Shown in pieces: positions 52,622 through 63,662 of a stretch of 64,000 nt of DNA. How positions within the stretch are numbered: position 1 is the stretch's first letter; every line of letters begins with the position of its first letter. The stretch covers positions 63,728,001 to 63,792,000 of the forward strand of contig JAFFJZ010000001.1 of the NCBI GenBank assembly GCA_018340375.1, given 5' to 3'. The DNA is from Gonatopus flavifemur. Its lineage: Eukaryota; Arthropoda; Insecta; Hymenoptera; Dryinidae. Under the pieces are notes generated by a model that saw only the letters and a list, made by a program, of their open reading frames with translations, was not told the origin of the DNA and searched no databases. Both the position numbers and the translations under genes were made by a program.

Positions 52622-52719
52622 CCCTAACAGGACACTCCTTCGCATCTCCGTGGTCTCCACGTAGATACGACCTATATCCGTGGAGACCATGGAGATGCGA
52701 CGAAGTATCCTGTTAGGGT
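52622..52719. mobile_element. Short palindrome with CCCTAACAGGA ends
   Basis: CCCTAACAGGACACTCCTTC and GAAGTATCCTGTTAGGG are inverted, and the CATCTCCGTGGTCTCCACG core pairs with CGTGGAGACCATGGAGATG. A related imperfect palindrome with CCCTAACAGCAC and GTGCTGTACGGG ends lies at about 53,083-53,212. Confidence 0.7.
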
Positions 52720-52835
52720 GGGACTGGTCTACCGGGGTCCTATACTAGATTCATCAGGTTCCTACACTGAACTCACTCGGGAGATGAGGGAAGTTGATCC
52801 TTGTTGAAAATTTCCGTTTGGGATCAAAGACTACA

Positions 52836-53065
52836 TACCCAAGTAGCACAAGAACATTTCAAATATTCTGCGTTCATTCCGTGATCATGCATAGAATATA
52901 CAGATGAGACTGTTTTGGATAAATTCGAAAAATATGTTCTGAGAATGTGCACAGAATATACTTATCCAAATTGTCTCATTCGAAGATGCTGAGAATGTTC
53001 ATAAAACATGCTCAGAACTTCCAAGCACATTCTTAGCATTTCTAACCTGTTGTGCTACTTGGGTA
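52836..53065. mobile_element. CCCAAGTAGCAC-family MITE, complete copy
   Basis: TACCCAAGTAGCACAAGAAC at the left is mirrored by GTTGTGCTACTTGGGTA at the right. The interior repeats AGAATATAC, GAATGTTC and GAGACTGTTT in both orientations. Other ends of this family occur near 26,395, 45,358, 47,675, 51,890 and 63,510. Confidence 0.7.
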
Positions 53066-53963
53066 GGTCCTACGCCCTAACAGCACATCCCCCGATTTCA
53101 ATGTTGCATCTCCGTGGACTCCACGTGGATAAATGGTGGACGTGGATAGAACGTGGATGAACGGAGATTCCACGTGGAGGCACGTAGAAATGTCCGGTGC
53201 TGTACGGGTTGCCCTGGTTACAAAAATTCATTGAACTTGTCGAACTTGAATTTCATGAGATTTGGCCAAACCATTATCCAAGATTCAATGAGATCTGACA
53301 AGATTCAATCAAATTCACTTTGAAGTACATACATACATTCATCTGACCAAATCTCATTGACAAGTCGCTGGATCGGATTCAATCAGACCTCTTTCCAGCT
53401 TCAATGAGATTTGGTGAGAATTAATGCACAAATAAGAGTGTTTCTTTGAATTCAAGAAATTGTGATTTAGTTAGGTCGAAATAAATATTTGTCCAATGGG
53501 AATAAATGTTTTTTCGAAACAAACAAGCATGTGTTTTGGAACAAGGAGCAAATGATAAATTTTATCAACCCAACAAAATATTGATTTCAGTCAAAGAAAC
53601 ATTTATTCTGACCAAGGGCGTATCCAGGAGGGTCCAGGGAGTCCGGACCCCCCTTCCCCTATCCATAATTTTTTCCTTTCTATATATCTATATATTTCTT
53701 ATATATAGATATACGTCTCCACCGTAGTCCTCTTCCAAAAAAAATTCTGGGTACGCCCTTGATTTTGACCTATCTAAATAACAATTTCTTAGATTCAAAG
53801 AAACACTTTTATCCGTGGGGATTCCCTGCTGATAATGCCAGGCAGATCCAGACAACCAATAGTTGTTAGACTTTGAACACCCCTAATAACACTCGGAGAT
53901 TCTTTGAACGTTCAGAGAATGCCCGAACGTTCTTAAAACGTTCTCAAAACGTCCAGGAAAGGT

Positions 53964-54400
53964 AAACACCCATTGGACCAAAAGACTGTTGGACCGAAAT
54001 TTATTTCACCGAATGACAATGATCCGAAAAAGTCTTGGTGACATTTTGTCTTATTCGCACACGACTAGTAACGTATAGTAAGATTTCGGATTATTGTCAT
54101 TCGGTATAATAAATTTCGGTCCAACGGTGTTTCGGCCTAACGGGCTTGTGGTCCAACGGGTGTTGACCCCAGAGAACATGGTACTGTCTGAGGATTGTTG
54201 TCCCAGGTAGACCGCGATTATCCCGAAAGCGTGTTGGCCCGAAACTTGGTTGACCCGAAAGTCGAAATCCCGAATAAGAGTAATCCCGAAAGATAACTAT
54301 ATTTTACTAGTCACGCGCTAATGAGATAAAATGTCACCAAAGTTTTTTCCGGATCACTTCTATTCGGGATTTCAACTTTCGGGATAATCGCGGTCTACCG
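53964..54400. mobile_element. Two fold-back elements of one family, side by side (53,964-54,167 and 54,206-54,400)
   Basis: The first has ends AACACCCATTGGACC and GTCCAACGGGTGTT. The second has ends GGTAGACCGCGATTATCCCG and CGGGATAATCGCGGTCTACC. Their interiors are homologous in inverted orientation: TTGGTGACATTTTGTCTTAT in the first corresponds to the complement of ATAAAATGTCACCAAAG in the second, and both carry an ACTAGT core and repeated CCGAAA motifs. They are non-coding. Confidence 0.7.
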
Positions 54401-54956
54401 TTGTCCCAGGAAATCCGTTCAAAAACTGACAAAATTTCTATCTGTTTTCGTCCAAAATCACCAAATTGGAATATCCCATCAAAAACTGACAGTACCCACA
54501 TAGCAAAAATGTCTCAGTAATATCTTCAGAATATCCTGCAACATTCTGGAGACATTATAATATTGTCAGGATATCCTGGAGATATGGCTGAGACTTTTGT
54601 GCTATGGGAAATGTTCTCTGTCCCTACCCATACAGCACCGGGAGGTTTTCTGGACGTTCCGAAAACGTGCTTGGTTACACAGAGAACGTGCAAATAACGT
54701 CTCATGATGTTCTAAAAACGTCGCATGTATGTCGCAGGAACATGCAAATGTCCCGTTTAGTTCTATTCATAGCTAAGTTTGTTTACCGATGTCCCAAGTT
54801 ACCCCAACTCGCTCCAAGTATTTTGGATTCCCTACTTCCAGTTTAAGCAACGAAATGATTGGTTTGGTACAAGTTGGAGCAACTCAGGGCACCTCATGTC
54901 TTCTTGCAATGTTCTTGGGACGTATTCAAAGAAAGGTTTTCACAACGTTCCACGGC

Positions 54957-55121
54957 AGTGATCCCAGATGAGCTCCGAACTGAGGGGAAGAGTATCCCCC
55001 ACCACTATGCCATATATACATGTAACGTATGTGTTGGTTTACCATGACATATGTTCGTAAATATATGGCATAGTGGTGTGGGATACTCTTCCCCTCAGTT
55101 CGGAGCTCATCTGGGATCACT
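54957..55121. mobile_element. Palindromic element flanked by a 10-bp direct repeat
   Basis: AGTGATCCCAGATGAGCTCC opens the element and GGAGCTCATCTGGGATCACT closes it. The arms of about 65 bases are near-perfect inverted copies separated by a 40-base loop. Directly outside, GTTCCACGGC is present on both sides (54,947-54,956 and 55,122-55,131), the expected mark of an insertion-generated target duplication. A diverged relative (GTTGAGGGGAAGTGTACCCC) is at about 62,592. Confidence 0.8.
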
Positions 55122-55369
55122 GTTCCACGGCATTGCACATATGTTGGTCAAAGGTGAGTTTTCATGGAAGCACGTTTAGAAAACGCGCAAAGAACGTCCC
55201 GTAGTATATGAAAAGAACGTGCTCGGTACGTATTCATATGCATCAAAAGCGAAGGTACTCTAAACATTTGGAAAATATGTGCCTTGGGCGCCAACACACG
55301 CGGAACCCAGATTATGTTGATAGAATATTCAGAGAACTTTCTGTGCTGTCTGGGTAGGTGTACCCACCA

Positions 55370-55697
55370 GGGGGCATAATCTCAAATGCAATATTCTCAA
55401 ACGGATTTCAACGCTGCCGTACGATAGTACAGTGAATTTTCCGCCATACATACAACTAACACAAACAATGAACAAATCACACCGATTTTCGAATGAGTGT
55501 TAGTGTATACATGTAAAATAGTTCACTGTACTACCGTATGGCGGCGCTGAAATCCGTTTGAAAATTTTCTATTCGAGATTATGCCCCCTGGTACCCACAC
55601 AGCACCACAGTCCCAGAAGAATTCCTAGAGAATTCATAAAGAACACAGTTCAATAAGAATTCTCAATGAATGCTTTTGAGACTGTGGTGCTACCTGG
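55370..55697. mobile_element. Adjacent palindromes: 55,370-55,592 and an ACCCACACAGCAC MITE at 55,597-55,697
   Basis: The first has GGGGGCATAATCTC and GAGATTATGCCCCC ends, with inverted TCAAACGGATTTCA and TGAAATCCGTTTGA blocks inside. The second opens ACCCACACAGCACCACAGTC and closes GACTGTGGTGCTACCTGG, with repeated GAATTCT motifs between, and matches the family seen at 15,039-15,151. Both are non-coding. Confidence 0.65.
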
Positions 55698-55884
55698 AGG
55701 GGCCCTGGTTTCAGTGTTTCTACAACAGGATTTCTCTCTTCATTCGATTGGGCTTTCTATTGATCATCAGTTCACAATTCGCCAATTCCGTTCGAAAACG
55801 GGATAATGTGGAAACAGTGCCTGTTACACCCCGAAAGGTGAATATTGCGAAAAATGGTTGATCCACAAATACGTGTCTTGAGGT

Positions 55885-56020
55885 GATACCAGCGCCAGGA
55901 CATCAGCCAAATTCATTCTGACATTATATTCGAAAATGGAGCGATATTTTGATTGTTTTGCTTCATTTTTTTAGTAAAATGTCAGAATAAATTTGGCTAG
56001 TATCCCGGCGTTGGTATCCC
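55885..56020. mobile_element. Short palindromic element
   Basis: GGTGATACCAGCGCCAGGAC and CCCGGCGTTGGTATCCC form the ends. AGCCAAATTCATTCTGACAT pairs with ATGTCAGAATAAATTTGGCT internally. It is non-coding. Confidence 0.65.
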
Positions 56021-56066
56021 TTTAGAAGAAGATATTCCGAGAGTTCAGTGTTCCAAAAACCGCAGA

Positions 56067-56378
56067 ATGGTTCGTCTTCTGTATTCTATGAGAAATGAGC
56101 GATACTATTGCAGGAAAAATTTTCGGAATATCTCTCTTAGGGACAGAAATTTTCTGATCAATCGTCTTCCGGGATATATACTTTTCGAGATATATAACCG
56201 GGCTACCCTATCTGGATTTCACTGTTGCCGGGTTAAGGGAACTAAGATCTCTTTATTGGTGATTCTATTCAATGAGGCCAATTCATTGGTAGATTCCCTT
56301 GACAATCCACATAACCTGGCAACTGTCCTGGATTTGTACAGTCGATCAACTAAATCCGTGACAGAGTACTTTCGATGA
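56067..56378 (+). pseudogene. Possible LINE endonuclease-domain remnant
   Basis: The plus-strand open frame of 103 codons contains FNEANSLVDSLDNPHNLATV followed by LDLYSRSTK near its end. That recalls the ANSLVD-ArtR-ANTLDLFLTS region near the end of the endonuclease domain of jockey-type LINEs. The match is short and the expected following SDH motif is not visible, so this is a tentative call. A random open frame is the alternative. Confidence 0.3.
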
Positions 56379-56479
56379 GTTTAAGTCAAAGATGATCACC
56401 CAATGGAATTGTTCACTCGAAACCAAGAATTTTTAAAATCATCTAAAGTGACCACCTCACGACTTAAATTGACGGACTG

Positions 56480-56796
56480 TACAGGATGTCCCAGAACGAA
56501 GTATCAATCCACCAGCGTATTCCTCAAAGAAAACTGGACAACTTTTCCGTTCGACATTTTTCGATCTGAAGCTTAGTTTTTGAGTTATAAACAAAATAAG
56601 TTGACCATTCACGTGGCAAGTACATCGGCTAGTCCAATGATCGAAGACTATACTCATGTGGCATCCACTTGATTCGTTGAAATCAGCTCTGAAACTAAGC
56701 CTCGGATCAAAAAATAGAGTGGATGGAAAAGTTGTTCAGTTTTCTCTCAGGAACACGCTGGTGAAAGGTCGATACTTTGTTCTGGGACACCCTGTA
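56480..56796. mobile_element. Inverted-repeat element with TACAGGGTGTCCCAGAAC ends, upstream of RNF11
   Basis: TACAGGATGTCCCAGAACGA at the left is mirrored by TTGTTCTGGGACACCCTGTA at the right. Further inverted blocks (CACCAGCGTATTCCTC, GAGGAACACGCTGGTG; AACTGGACAACTTTTCC and complement) make about 100-base arms. It ends roughly 380 bases before the RNF11 start codon. There is no transposase. Confidence 0.75.
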
Positions 56797-57177
56797 TATA
56801 TATGCGAATACACATATTATATCTATTTGTGAGTAACAATGACCAGTGAACGTGAATGTTTGTGTAAAGGACTCAGCTGTAGTTGATTGTAACGTATACA
56901 GCAATACGTGACAGAAAATGATCTAATCATAACAATTCTCGTGTCGTATCTTGTCGAGAGCTGTCATCGTTTTTATTGGGAGATCGAGACGGAGATCTCG
57001 TGACTCTTAGATACAAAAAAATAGTCAGCACTCACAATGGGAACTGGAAACAAGAGTTCCCACGTCCAAGTGGTACTCACAAATTTCTAATCGAACAACA
57101 ATAAAAGAACAAGTGACATTGTTGGCAAATGAGACGTAATCGTGGAAAAATAATATTACAAGCAAAAATTCGTAAAC

Positions 57178-57844
57178 ATGGGGAATTGTCTGAAGCGTGC
57201 CGGAGGGAATCAACAAGACAATACCACTTTGTTAAGCAACCCTGACCCTGCATTAACCAGCGGTTCATCGCAAGAAGCCCTTGAACCTCCAATACTATAC
57301 AATGTAATATCACTATTGCACCATTTTTTTCTTATCTCTCAATTATCATTCTGAATCGATAACGTACAAATCACCAATGATTTTCAGCAGTAGAGTTCAT
57401 CGCATTTAGGTTATAAAGATGGATATCTTTTGTGTATCTTGGTCTTGTGGATTTTTACAGGAAGTGGTACCACCGTATTATCAACCGATCACAAGTAGAG
57501 ATCGTCATTTACAATCATCCCATCTCAATTTCAATCACGGGCTTGGTGTAAATTTGGGCCTAGGAGGTCCAGGTAGTTTGAGCGAAGAAGAGCAAATAAA
57601 AATAGCCAAACGATTAGGACTTATACAGCACTTACCTCTTGGCCGTTACGATGGAATTAAAAAAGGGGAATGCGTAATTTGTATGATGGACCTTGTAGTA
57701 GGAGAACAGGTTCGTTATTTGCCTTGTATGCATACATACCATGCAGTTTGTATCGACGATTGGTTGATGCGTTCTTTGACTTGTCCATCTTGTATGGAAC
57801 CAGTAGATTCCGCGCTTCTGAATTCCTATCACCCAGCGACTTAA
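57178..57844 (+). CDS. RNF11: RING finger protein 11 homologue (E3 ubiquitin ligase adaptor), 169 aa, two exons
   Basis: RNF11 is a membrane-tethered RING-H2 protein that works with HECT/NEDD4-type ligases and ubiquitin-editing complexes in endosomal sorting and signalling. Exons are 57178-57303 and 57461-57844, joined in phase 0 by a 157-base GT-AG intron. The protein begins MGNCLK, with Gly2 and Cys4 placed for myristoylation and palmitoylation as in vertebrate RNF11. A PPYY motif at 46-49 matches the WW-domain-binding PPxY. LSEEEQIKIAKRLGLIQHLP (82-101) is the conserved helix before the RING. The RING-H2 ligands are C113, C116, C131, H133, H136, C139, C150 and C153. It closes CMEPVDSALLNSY. 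Compared with the roughly 154-residue human protein it is slightly longer, mainly in the Gly-rich linker (63-81). Confidence 0.95.
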
Positions 57845-58121
57845 TGTCGCAAATGTAAAGATCTATATATATATATACACATATATACCAATTTCATTGG
57901 GATTTTGAATTCAAAGTGAAGAGTAAAGTATCAGACTAAGTACGACTGATGAAAATTCTTAGCTTTATCATCACATATTTCTTTGTATAATTGGAAAACA
58001 AATTGTACATTCACTATCAATTATATTTGCCACAACACTTGATATTTATGAGAGCGTTTTAATCATGTAAAATACTACAATCGAAAAAAATACCTTATAA
58101 ATAGTTGGTTCTCTATCAAAA

Positions 58122-58153
<32 letters not shown>

Positions 58154-61100
58154 GATCTATATTGAGTTGTTGAGACATATTCTATAATCAAAGAAAAGTA
58201 AGATAATTCAACCAATAGATATTATATTTCTAATGATGTTTTGAAATGATTTTTTTTTTTTTAAAGATTATATAAAACCTGACTTTGAAATGTAGGCATA
58301 TTTTAAAACGCGAATTTAGTTCATTTAGGAAATTTAGATCTTAATGTAACAGTACGTGAGACATAGTTATATTTAAGTCTATGTATCGGTGATACTCTCT
58401 ATCAATAATCAGATCTGAACTTTTTGTCTTTTTTTTTTTTTTTTTCTATATTTGCTTGGTCGATTAACCCTCTAACCGGCCCAACCACTCTTAGGTGAAC
58501 TTGAAGTAAATACTCATATTATCCGTTTGTCACAAAATTTCTTCTTGTTTCACTGAAAACTATCATCAAAGCTTCGCTCTTTCATAGTGACAAAGATTTG
58601 ATAGTACAGAAAGAATTGTTTACTTGTTTTTATTGTGCATAGTTGAAAGTGTATGAAAATTGAAAAAAAAATTAGCTGGTCAAAGGGTTAATAATGAAAC
58701 CTTTGCATGTATATATAGTACAATATGAAATTTCAACCTTTTTGTAATCAAATGGTTATTTACGTGATCAATCAAATTTTATCGGCTGCCACATGAGGAA
58801 GAGAAGAATGTCGATGTTGTATATCATGCGCAGATATCGTACGTTACATTGTTTCACAGAATATTATTCAATTCGTTTTGTTTTATATAGATGAAAATAC
58901 GAATTGCCCACATAAATATATATATCAAAACATTTTTATAGCTACATCAAATGTATCCATAGCCGTACATTCTAAACAAATTGTGGGCCAGTTTAAAATG
59001 ACATAAGGAAAATCGTTTCCTTCACTGCTATCTCGTCGTAATTGATTTATTCATATCAATTGCGATAAAAATAATTAAATGTAAACTTATATTACAGCTC
59101 TTTATGCTGTTCTCTTGCATGTGATCACAAATCAAGTAGAAGTTCAGTCTTTCAAAATGTCGATTTTACTATGCGGTTTGAGAACAGGTACATGAATTCT
59201 TTCCTCTCTTATTTTTCTCATTTGATCTATCTTGAGGTGCTATTGAAGTTTGAATTGTTTATTGAAACGAACTGTGGATCGAATATTGGCAAAAAAAAAG
59301 ATTGCTTAATACCGTTTTTGAGTAATACGTTTTTTTTTTTAGCGTGATTGAAAATAAAATAGTTGAGCCAACCTCGCAGCGGAATTGAATACAGAGAATT
59401 TGAGAGAGTTGAATATCGGTTAAAGCAAATTCTTATTCGTTCACTTCAACCGATATTCAATTGATTAAACCATGCAGTTGGATCGGCCGTTTCTAACGCG
59501 AGATTGGCTCCACTTTATTTTCAGTGATAAATTATATGACAATAAAATTATATAGTTTCAATAAATAATTCAAATTTCAAAGATATTATCTCAAGGAGAA
59601 AAGTTGAACTTATATCATTGTAATCGGTGATAATCATATTTTATATTCCATCAAAGATGCGAGACGAACGTTTAAATGAAATTGGTGCTATTTTTAAGAT
59701 TATGATGAAAAAAATTGATGCTTCCAGATGAATAGCAATGACAAAATGATCTATAATAACATCATCAAATATATTATTATAACTTATCGAAAAAGCAAAA
59801 CGTCCTTGAATCGATTGGAAAAACTTTAATTTTCAATTCAAAAGCAAAAAAGATGAGATATTTAAAAAAACGAAAAATAATGGGAAAAAAAACAAACAAA
59901 AAAAATACTTTTGTATAATTGAAATCAAATTATAATCTCGTGTAGTGAGCTCGAAAATGTAGAATACAGCACGTACTATATAAATAGAAACAGTAAAAAT
60001 GTTGATTACCTTTTTCTTTTGAATTATACATTTTCAATATGGATAAATCATATAAATTAGACTCTTATCTATACACACGATCGAAAAGAAATGGAATATT
60101 GATTTGTTTCTTTGTAAAGAATATTATGGATAATATTATGCGTTCTCTCAAGCTAGCTTGACAACGTGAAAGAAGAACTACGAATGAACGTTCGACGATT
60201 ATATTATTATTAAAAAAAAAAAGCTTGTACGTGTAATATTTGCAAAGTTTCTGTTTTAAATGGAAAAATGAAAGCTGTGACATAGTGAGTTATTGGAAGA
60301 AAAAAAATATATATATATATATGCATACATATAAATATACAAAATAATGATTTAATACAAATATATGAATATTTAGTAACAAACTATTTGTTTTTCATTT
60401 TCTTTCCCTCCGATTTGAGAAATCAATTCAAAAAAAGGACACATACAAAGGATGTATTTCTTATAAATCATTCTATATTTTAAATATAAAATAAATAATT
60501 TATATACGTAGTATATATTAGGTATTAAAATATACAATAATTTTCAGTTTCAAATATCAAAACTGAAGAGAAGAGATTATCCTCACCGTATAAAAACAGG
60601 ACCAATAAGAATGAATTTTCATCCAGAAATTTGTCCTGAGTTTGAATCTTCGAATGTATGCAATTCATAATTTTGTATTGAAAATCAATAATGAGGCACT
60701 TGTTTGAGGGTCGTTTGAGTACGTGAAGGCATACCAGACACGATTTCTGCATAACGAAATGGAAAACATCAACATTAGATGGATCAGTGAGTCTCTTAGT
60801 TAATGCAATGATGAAAAAAAATCAAATATGATAACAATCGTTCCATCATTTCATAACTTGTACTTTTATTCATAGTATATATCGAAATACAATGAATATA
60901 TAATAATAATATACCATTGCTTTAACTGTATTTGAATTCAATAATAATTCTTCAATATTATTATTGTCTTTATTCTTTAAAAATTCAAAATAAACATCTC
61001 TATATTGATATAAATATCTAAAAAATAAAGAATACATTGCATAACATACATATATATAAATTAAAAATTCCATTATCACAAATTGTATAGCTAAGCAAGT

Positions 61101-61541
61101 TGAAAACTTAACGAGTTCATCAATCTCAATATTAATAATAAGTTATTTTATGGAGTATCGATATACCTTTTTTCAACTTTAATTATCTTGTTTCAATATA
61201 CTATTCTTAAATACTTGACGCATGCATATATCGGTGTACGAGGTACAAATGCATTTGGATAAGATTATAAAAAATAGTGTCGATGAGTGTAGTGAATTTG
61301 AATACTTTACTTTTTCGATACTTTATAGATATATGTATATTTTATTGTATACTAAAAATATCATTGCTCTATAAGCGTTGGAAACATTTCAAATCTCTAT
61401 GCTTCTATTATACTTGAATGATTCAAAATTATTGCTATATTTAAAAGACTCAAATTTAGTAAATATTGAAAAATGAGATTCTATCTTTCAGAATTGTACT
61501 CTCAGTTGAAATCAAGTATTCATAAATACAATAATGAGAAT
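57845..61541. other. AT-rich region between convergent RNF11 and ARL6IP5-like genes; probable long 3' UTR DNA
   Basis: No coding gene is seen in 3.7 kb. Open frames are below 80 codons and are all low-complexity AT. It includes a (TA)n microsatellite at about 58,122-58,149, several T or A homopolymers, and AATAAA on the plus strand at 59,541-59,546 and 59,560-59,565, candidate poly(A) signals for a long RNF11 3' UTR. An inverted pair near 59,355-59,530 (AATAGTTGAGCCAACCTCGC and GCGAGATTGGCTCCACTTTA) and around 59,400-59,460 (ATTTGAGAGAGTTGAATATCGG with ACCGATATTCAA) marks another fold-back. Confidence 0.5.
58122..58149. repeat. (TA)n microsatellite
   Basis: An uninterrupted run of TA dinucleotides of about 13-14 units lies in the AT-rich stretch downstream of RNF11. 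Similar but shorter runs occur near 57,865 and 60,308. Confidence 0.9.
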
Positions 61542-62265
61542 TTATGAAAAGAATTCTTCTTCCATACCAAGTAGTTCCAAAAATACACCCATGGGCGTGC
61601 GCTTGAATCCAATGCCCTCAATTTTATTGGCAATTTTGTTTTTCATAGTTCGTAATCTCAAGGAAGCATGCACAAATGTCACTGAAAAATCATTGAAACA
61701 ATCATTAAAATAATTTCTTCAAGGATAAATGGCAAACGAAGAACAAAGAGTTATGTACATACCACAGAACGGTAACAAAATTCCTAAAAGGAATACCAAA
61801 AGATATCCTAAAGTATACATCACAAAACTTCCAGCAAAGACGATAGCAAATATTCCTGCGACTGGGTACTGTTTTTTAAACTGATGTAGTCTGCTTCCTC
61901 TTGTAGAGACATAAGCGAAAACGCCCAATATAACTGACATAGCTACCCAGCCCATCAACATTTTATAAGGGTGAATCAGGCTACGAAGAATTCATAATTT
62001 TCATAAACCAAGTATCATGAGTGTAGAGAAGAGGAAAATGAAAGAACTCTTCATTGGATACTTACCCCACGATCAAGAAAATAATAACAGACATGAACAA
62101 ATAATTGGTTTGATAATACACCAGATTGTTGACCACTCTATTACCCCATTTTTCAAAATCCTTCAAGTTGGGTAATTGGAAACGTGCAGATCCCAAAATA
62201 AAATCGTCTAAACTTCTCAACGGTGGTAACGTGACATCCGTGTTTCCAAGCTCGATTTCGTTCAT
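61542..62265 (-). CDS. ARL6IP5: PRA1-family protein, ARL6IP5/JWA (PRAF3) homologue, 185 aa, three exons
   Basis: PRA1-family proteins are small multi-spanning ER/Golgi membrane proteins. ARL6IP5 binds the small GTPase ARL6 and regulates ER exit and glutamate transporters in vertebrates. Exons on the minus strand are 62066-62265, 61763-61980 and 61542-61681, with phases 2 and 1 and GT-AG introns of 85 and 81 bases. The N terminus ([20 protein letters not shown], then [13 protein letters not shown]) and [14 protein letters not shown] precede a first membrane stretch at about residues 54-67. Further hydrophobic stretches are at about 75-91 and 108-137 ([20 protein letters not shown] onward). The cytosolic tail has [20 protein letters not shown] and [15 protein letters not shown], a close match to the family signature. 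The C terminus is shorter than in vertebrates. It converges on RNF11. Confidence 0.93.
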
Positions 62266-62825
62266 TTTGAGACGAGTTTTCTGTCAAAACTTGAATGACA
62301 ACGAATGGAACAGAAATTTGACACCTTTATCGGGATGTTTTCTTAATCACTGTGTCTCCTTACACCCTGTATAATGTTTTAAAGGTGCTATTACTCATAG
62401 ATCATTTTGGGCTCTTAACGCATAAGGCTGGCCTCCCCATGGACCGGGATTTCTAGGGGACGGAACGGAATCCAGAGATCCAATTGGTTGGTGGATAGTA
62501 ACTCACTAGAATTCCCTGAAAATTCCGGTCTATTTTTAGGAAGTTCCTGGTAGGTTATCAGAAATGAACCAATCAGCGAATTTTGGCGAAGATGTGCATC
62601 GCCGTTGAGGGGAAGTGTACCCCCACTATCGTCCCATGTATTATATATAAGTTACATGTGTGTATATTTTTCGTGTAAAGTGAGAGTATGTATATGAACG
62701 ATGGTGAGGATTGAGGATCCCATTCCCCGCACTGCAAGTGCGAAATGGTGCGAAATTCAATAGTCTCACATGCAAAGGATGTAATATTTCAGAAATGAGA
62801 TAGTTGAACAGTTTATGATATAATC
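62266..62825. other. Region upstream of the ARL6IP5-like gene; no gene seen
   Basis: This is the presumed promoter side of the minus-strand PRA1-family gene. A partial palindromic element related to 54,957-55,121 lies at about 62,585-62,730 (GAGGGGAAGTGTACCCCCAC and GAGGATCCCATTCCCCG). CACCCTGTATA at about 62,363 resembles a transposon end. Confidence 0.45.
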
Positions 62826-63662
62826 ATGGTGTATTCCTTCTTTTATGCCACAGTTAATGTTTTCCATGAAGAAAATAAGTTCAAAGCATTGTATTTTGAT
62901 ACTCAAATAATGCGTGAGGATATGAAGAAATTCCCCGAAATTGTGTTCTTAGATGGAACATATAAGTTGTTCAAACGGGATTACGTTCTAATGCTTTTGG
63001 CGGTGGAAAACTCAGAGGGACAAACGTGTACCCAGATAACATGTAGGCTTGTCATAACCCTGTCACACTTGTCATTCGATTGTTTTTGGCTTGTTATTGA
63101 CAACCTTGTCAGTGTAAGGTTGCTACAGCCCTGCTGCAAGGGTTTTGTAAGCTTGTACCCTTGCCCTAGTAGCATCCTAGATAGAAAAGCATGCTCTGAA
63201 TGTTTTGTAACATAACGTGCCGTAAACATTCTATCATGAACTCCGCTCAGCTCGCAATGATGCATAGAATGTGAACATTATGTTTCAATTATGGTGCCAT
63301 CACCTCGTTTTGCTACCAATAACAATGCTTTATGCGGAAACACCTTGGCGCCATGATGCGAACATTTCTTGGCATGCATGTCAACATTATGATGGCATTA
63401 TGGAGACATTTTTCTATCTGGGATCGGAATGTTGTATATATACTATGCACGTACATAGTATATCTAGATATACGATGAACCTTCATAGTATATATACAAC
63501 GTTCTGCTGCTACTTGGGTTGTCGTGTGTCAACTAGGAGGCTTATATCAACCTTATCACAAGCTTGCCTGACAATATTGCAGCAAGGTTAAATTGCTATC
63601 TGGGTATAGTCGGCGTTGGCATTCTTGCGGATGAGGAGAAGATTACCCTCAAGTGGTTTCCC
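62826..63662 (+). pseudogene. ZSWIM/MULE-like RNase H-fold gene remnant, interrupted by a MITE
   Basis: The first part (62,826-about 63,027) reads FKALYFDTQIMREDMKKFPE, IVFLDGTYKLFKRDYVLMLL and AVENSEGQT. This resembles the ZSWIM1/3-type RNase H-like segment (ALYFQ...FPEVVFLDGTYKL...LLMVEDS-G) shared with MULE transposases, and the D of LDGTYK corresponds to the first acidic catalytic position. The frame is then broken by an inserted palindromic element (about 63,028-63,606). After it, 63,607-63,662 reads VGVGILADEEKITLKWF, a plausible continuation, before a second MITE begins at 63,663. This is either a dead transposase-derived copy or a disrupted domesticated gene; upstream exons are not seen. 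Confidence 0.5.
63028..63606. mobile_element. MITE-like insertion with ACCCAGATA ends inside the ZSWIM-like remnant
   Basis: It starts ACCCAGATAACATGTAGGCT and ends AAATTGCTATCTGGGT. Subterminal GGCTTGTCATAACCCTGTCA has a diverged inverted partner near 63,545-63,590. Its interior (63,297-63,420) shares sequence with 27,690-27,800, and a GCTACTTGGG end lies near 63,510, so it contains pieces of at least two repeat families. Confidence 0.5.

Larger units (their letters stand above)
50309..57177. other. Intergenic region P450-5 / RNF11: dense palindromic repeats, no convincing gene
   Basis: At least eight palindromic elements occupy this 6.9 kb; several are listed separately. The stretch 51,590-52,620 is full of degenerate GTTCATAGAATATTCG-type motifs ending in GCTACTTGGG and GCTACCTG termini. 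It also contains plus-strand open frames of 73 and 112 codons (51,953-52,174 and 52,189-52,527) that I cannot assign to a family. The first ends in a polar tail (EQRMRKYRDDMNSVMADNVV) that looks more protein-like than its repeat-derived start, so a small captured exon is possible but unproven. Confidence 0.4.
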
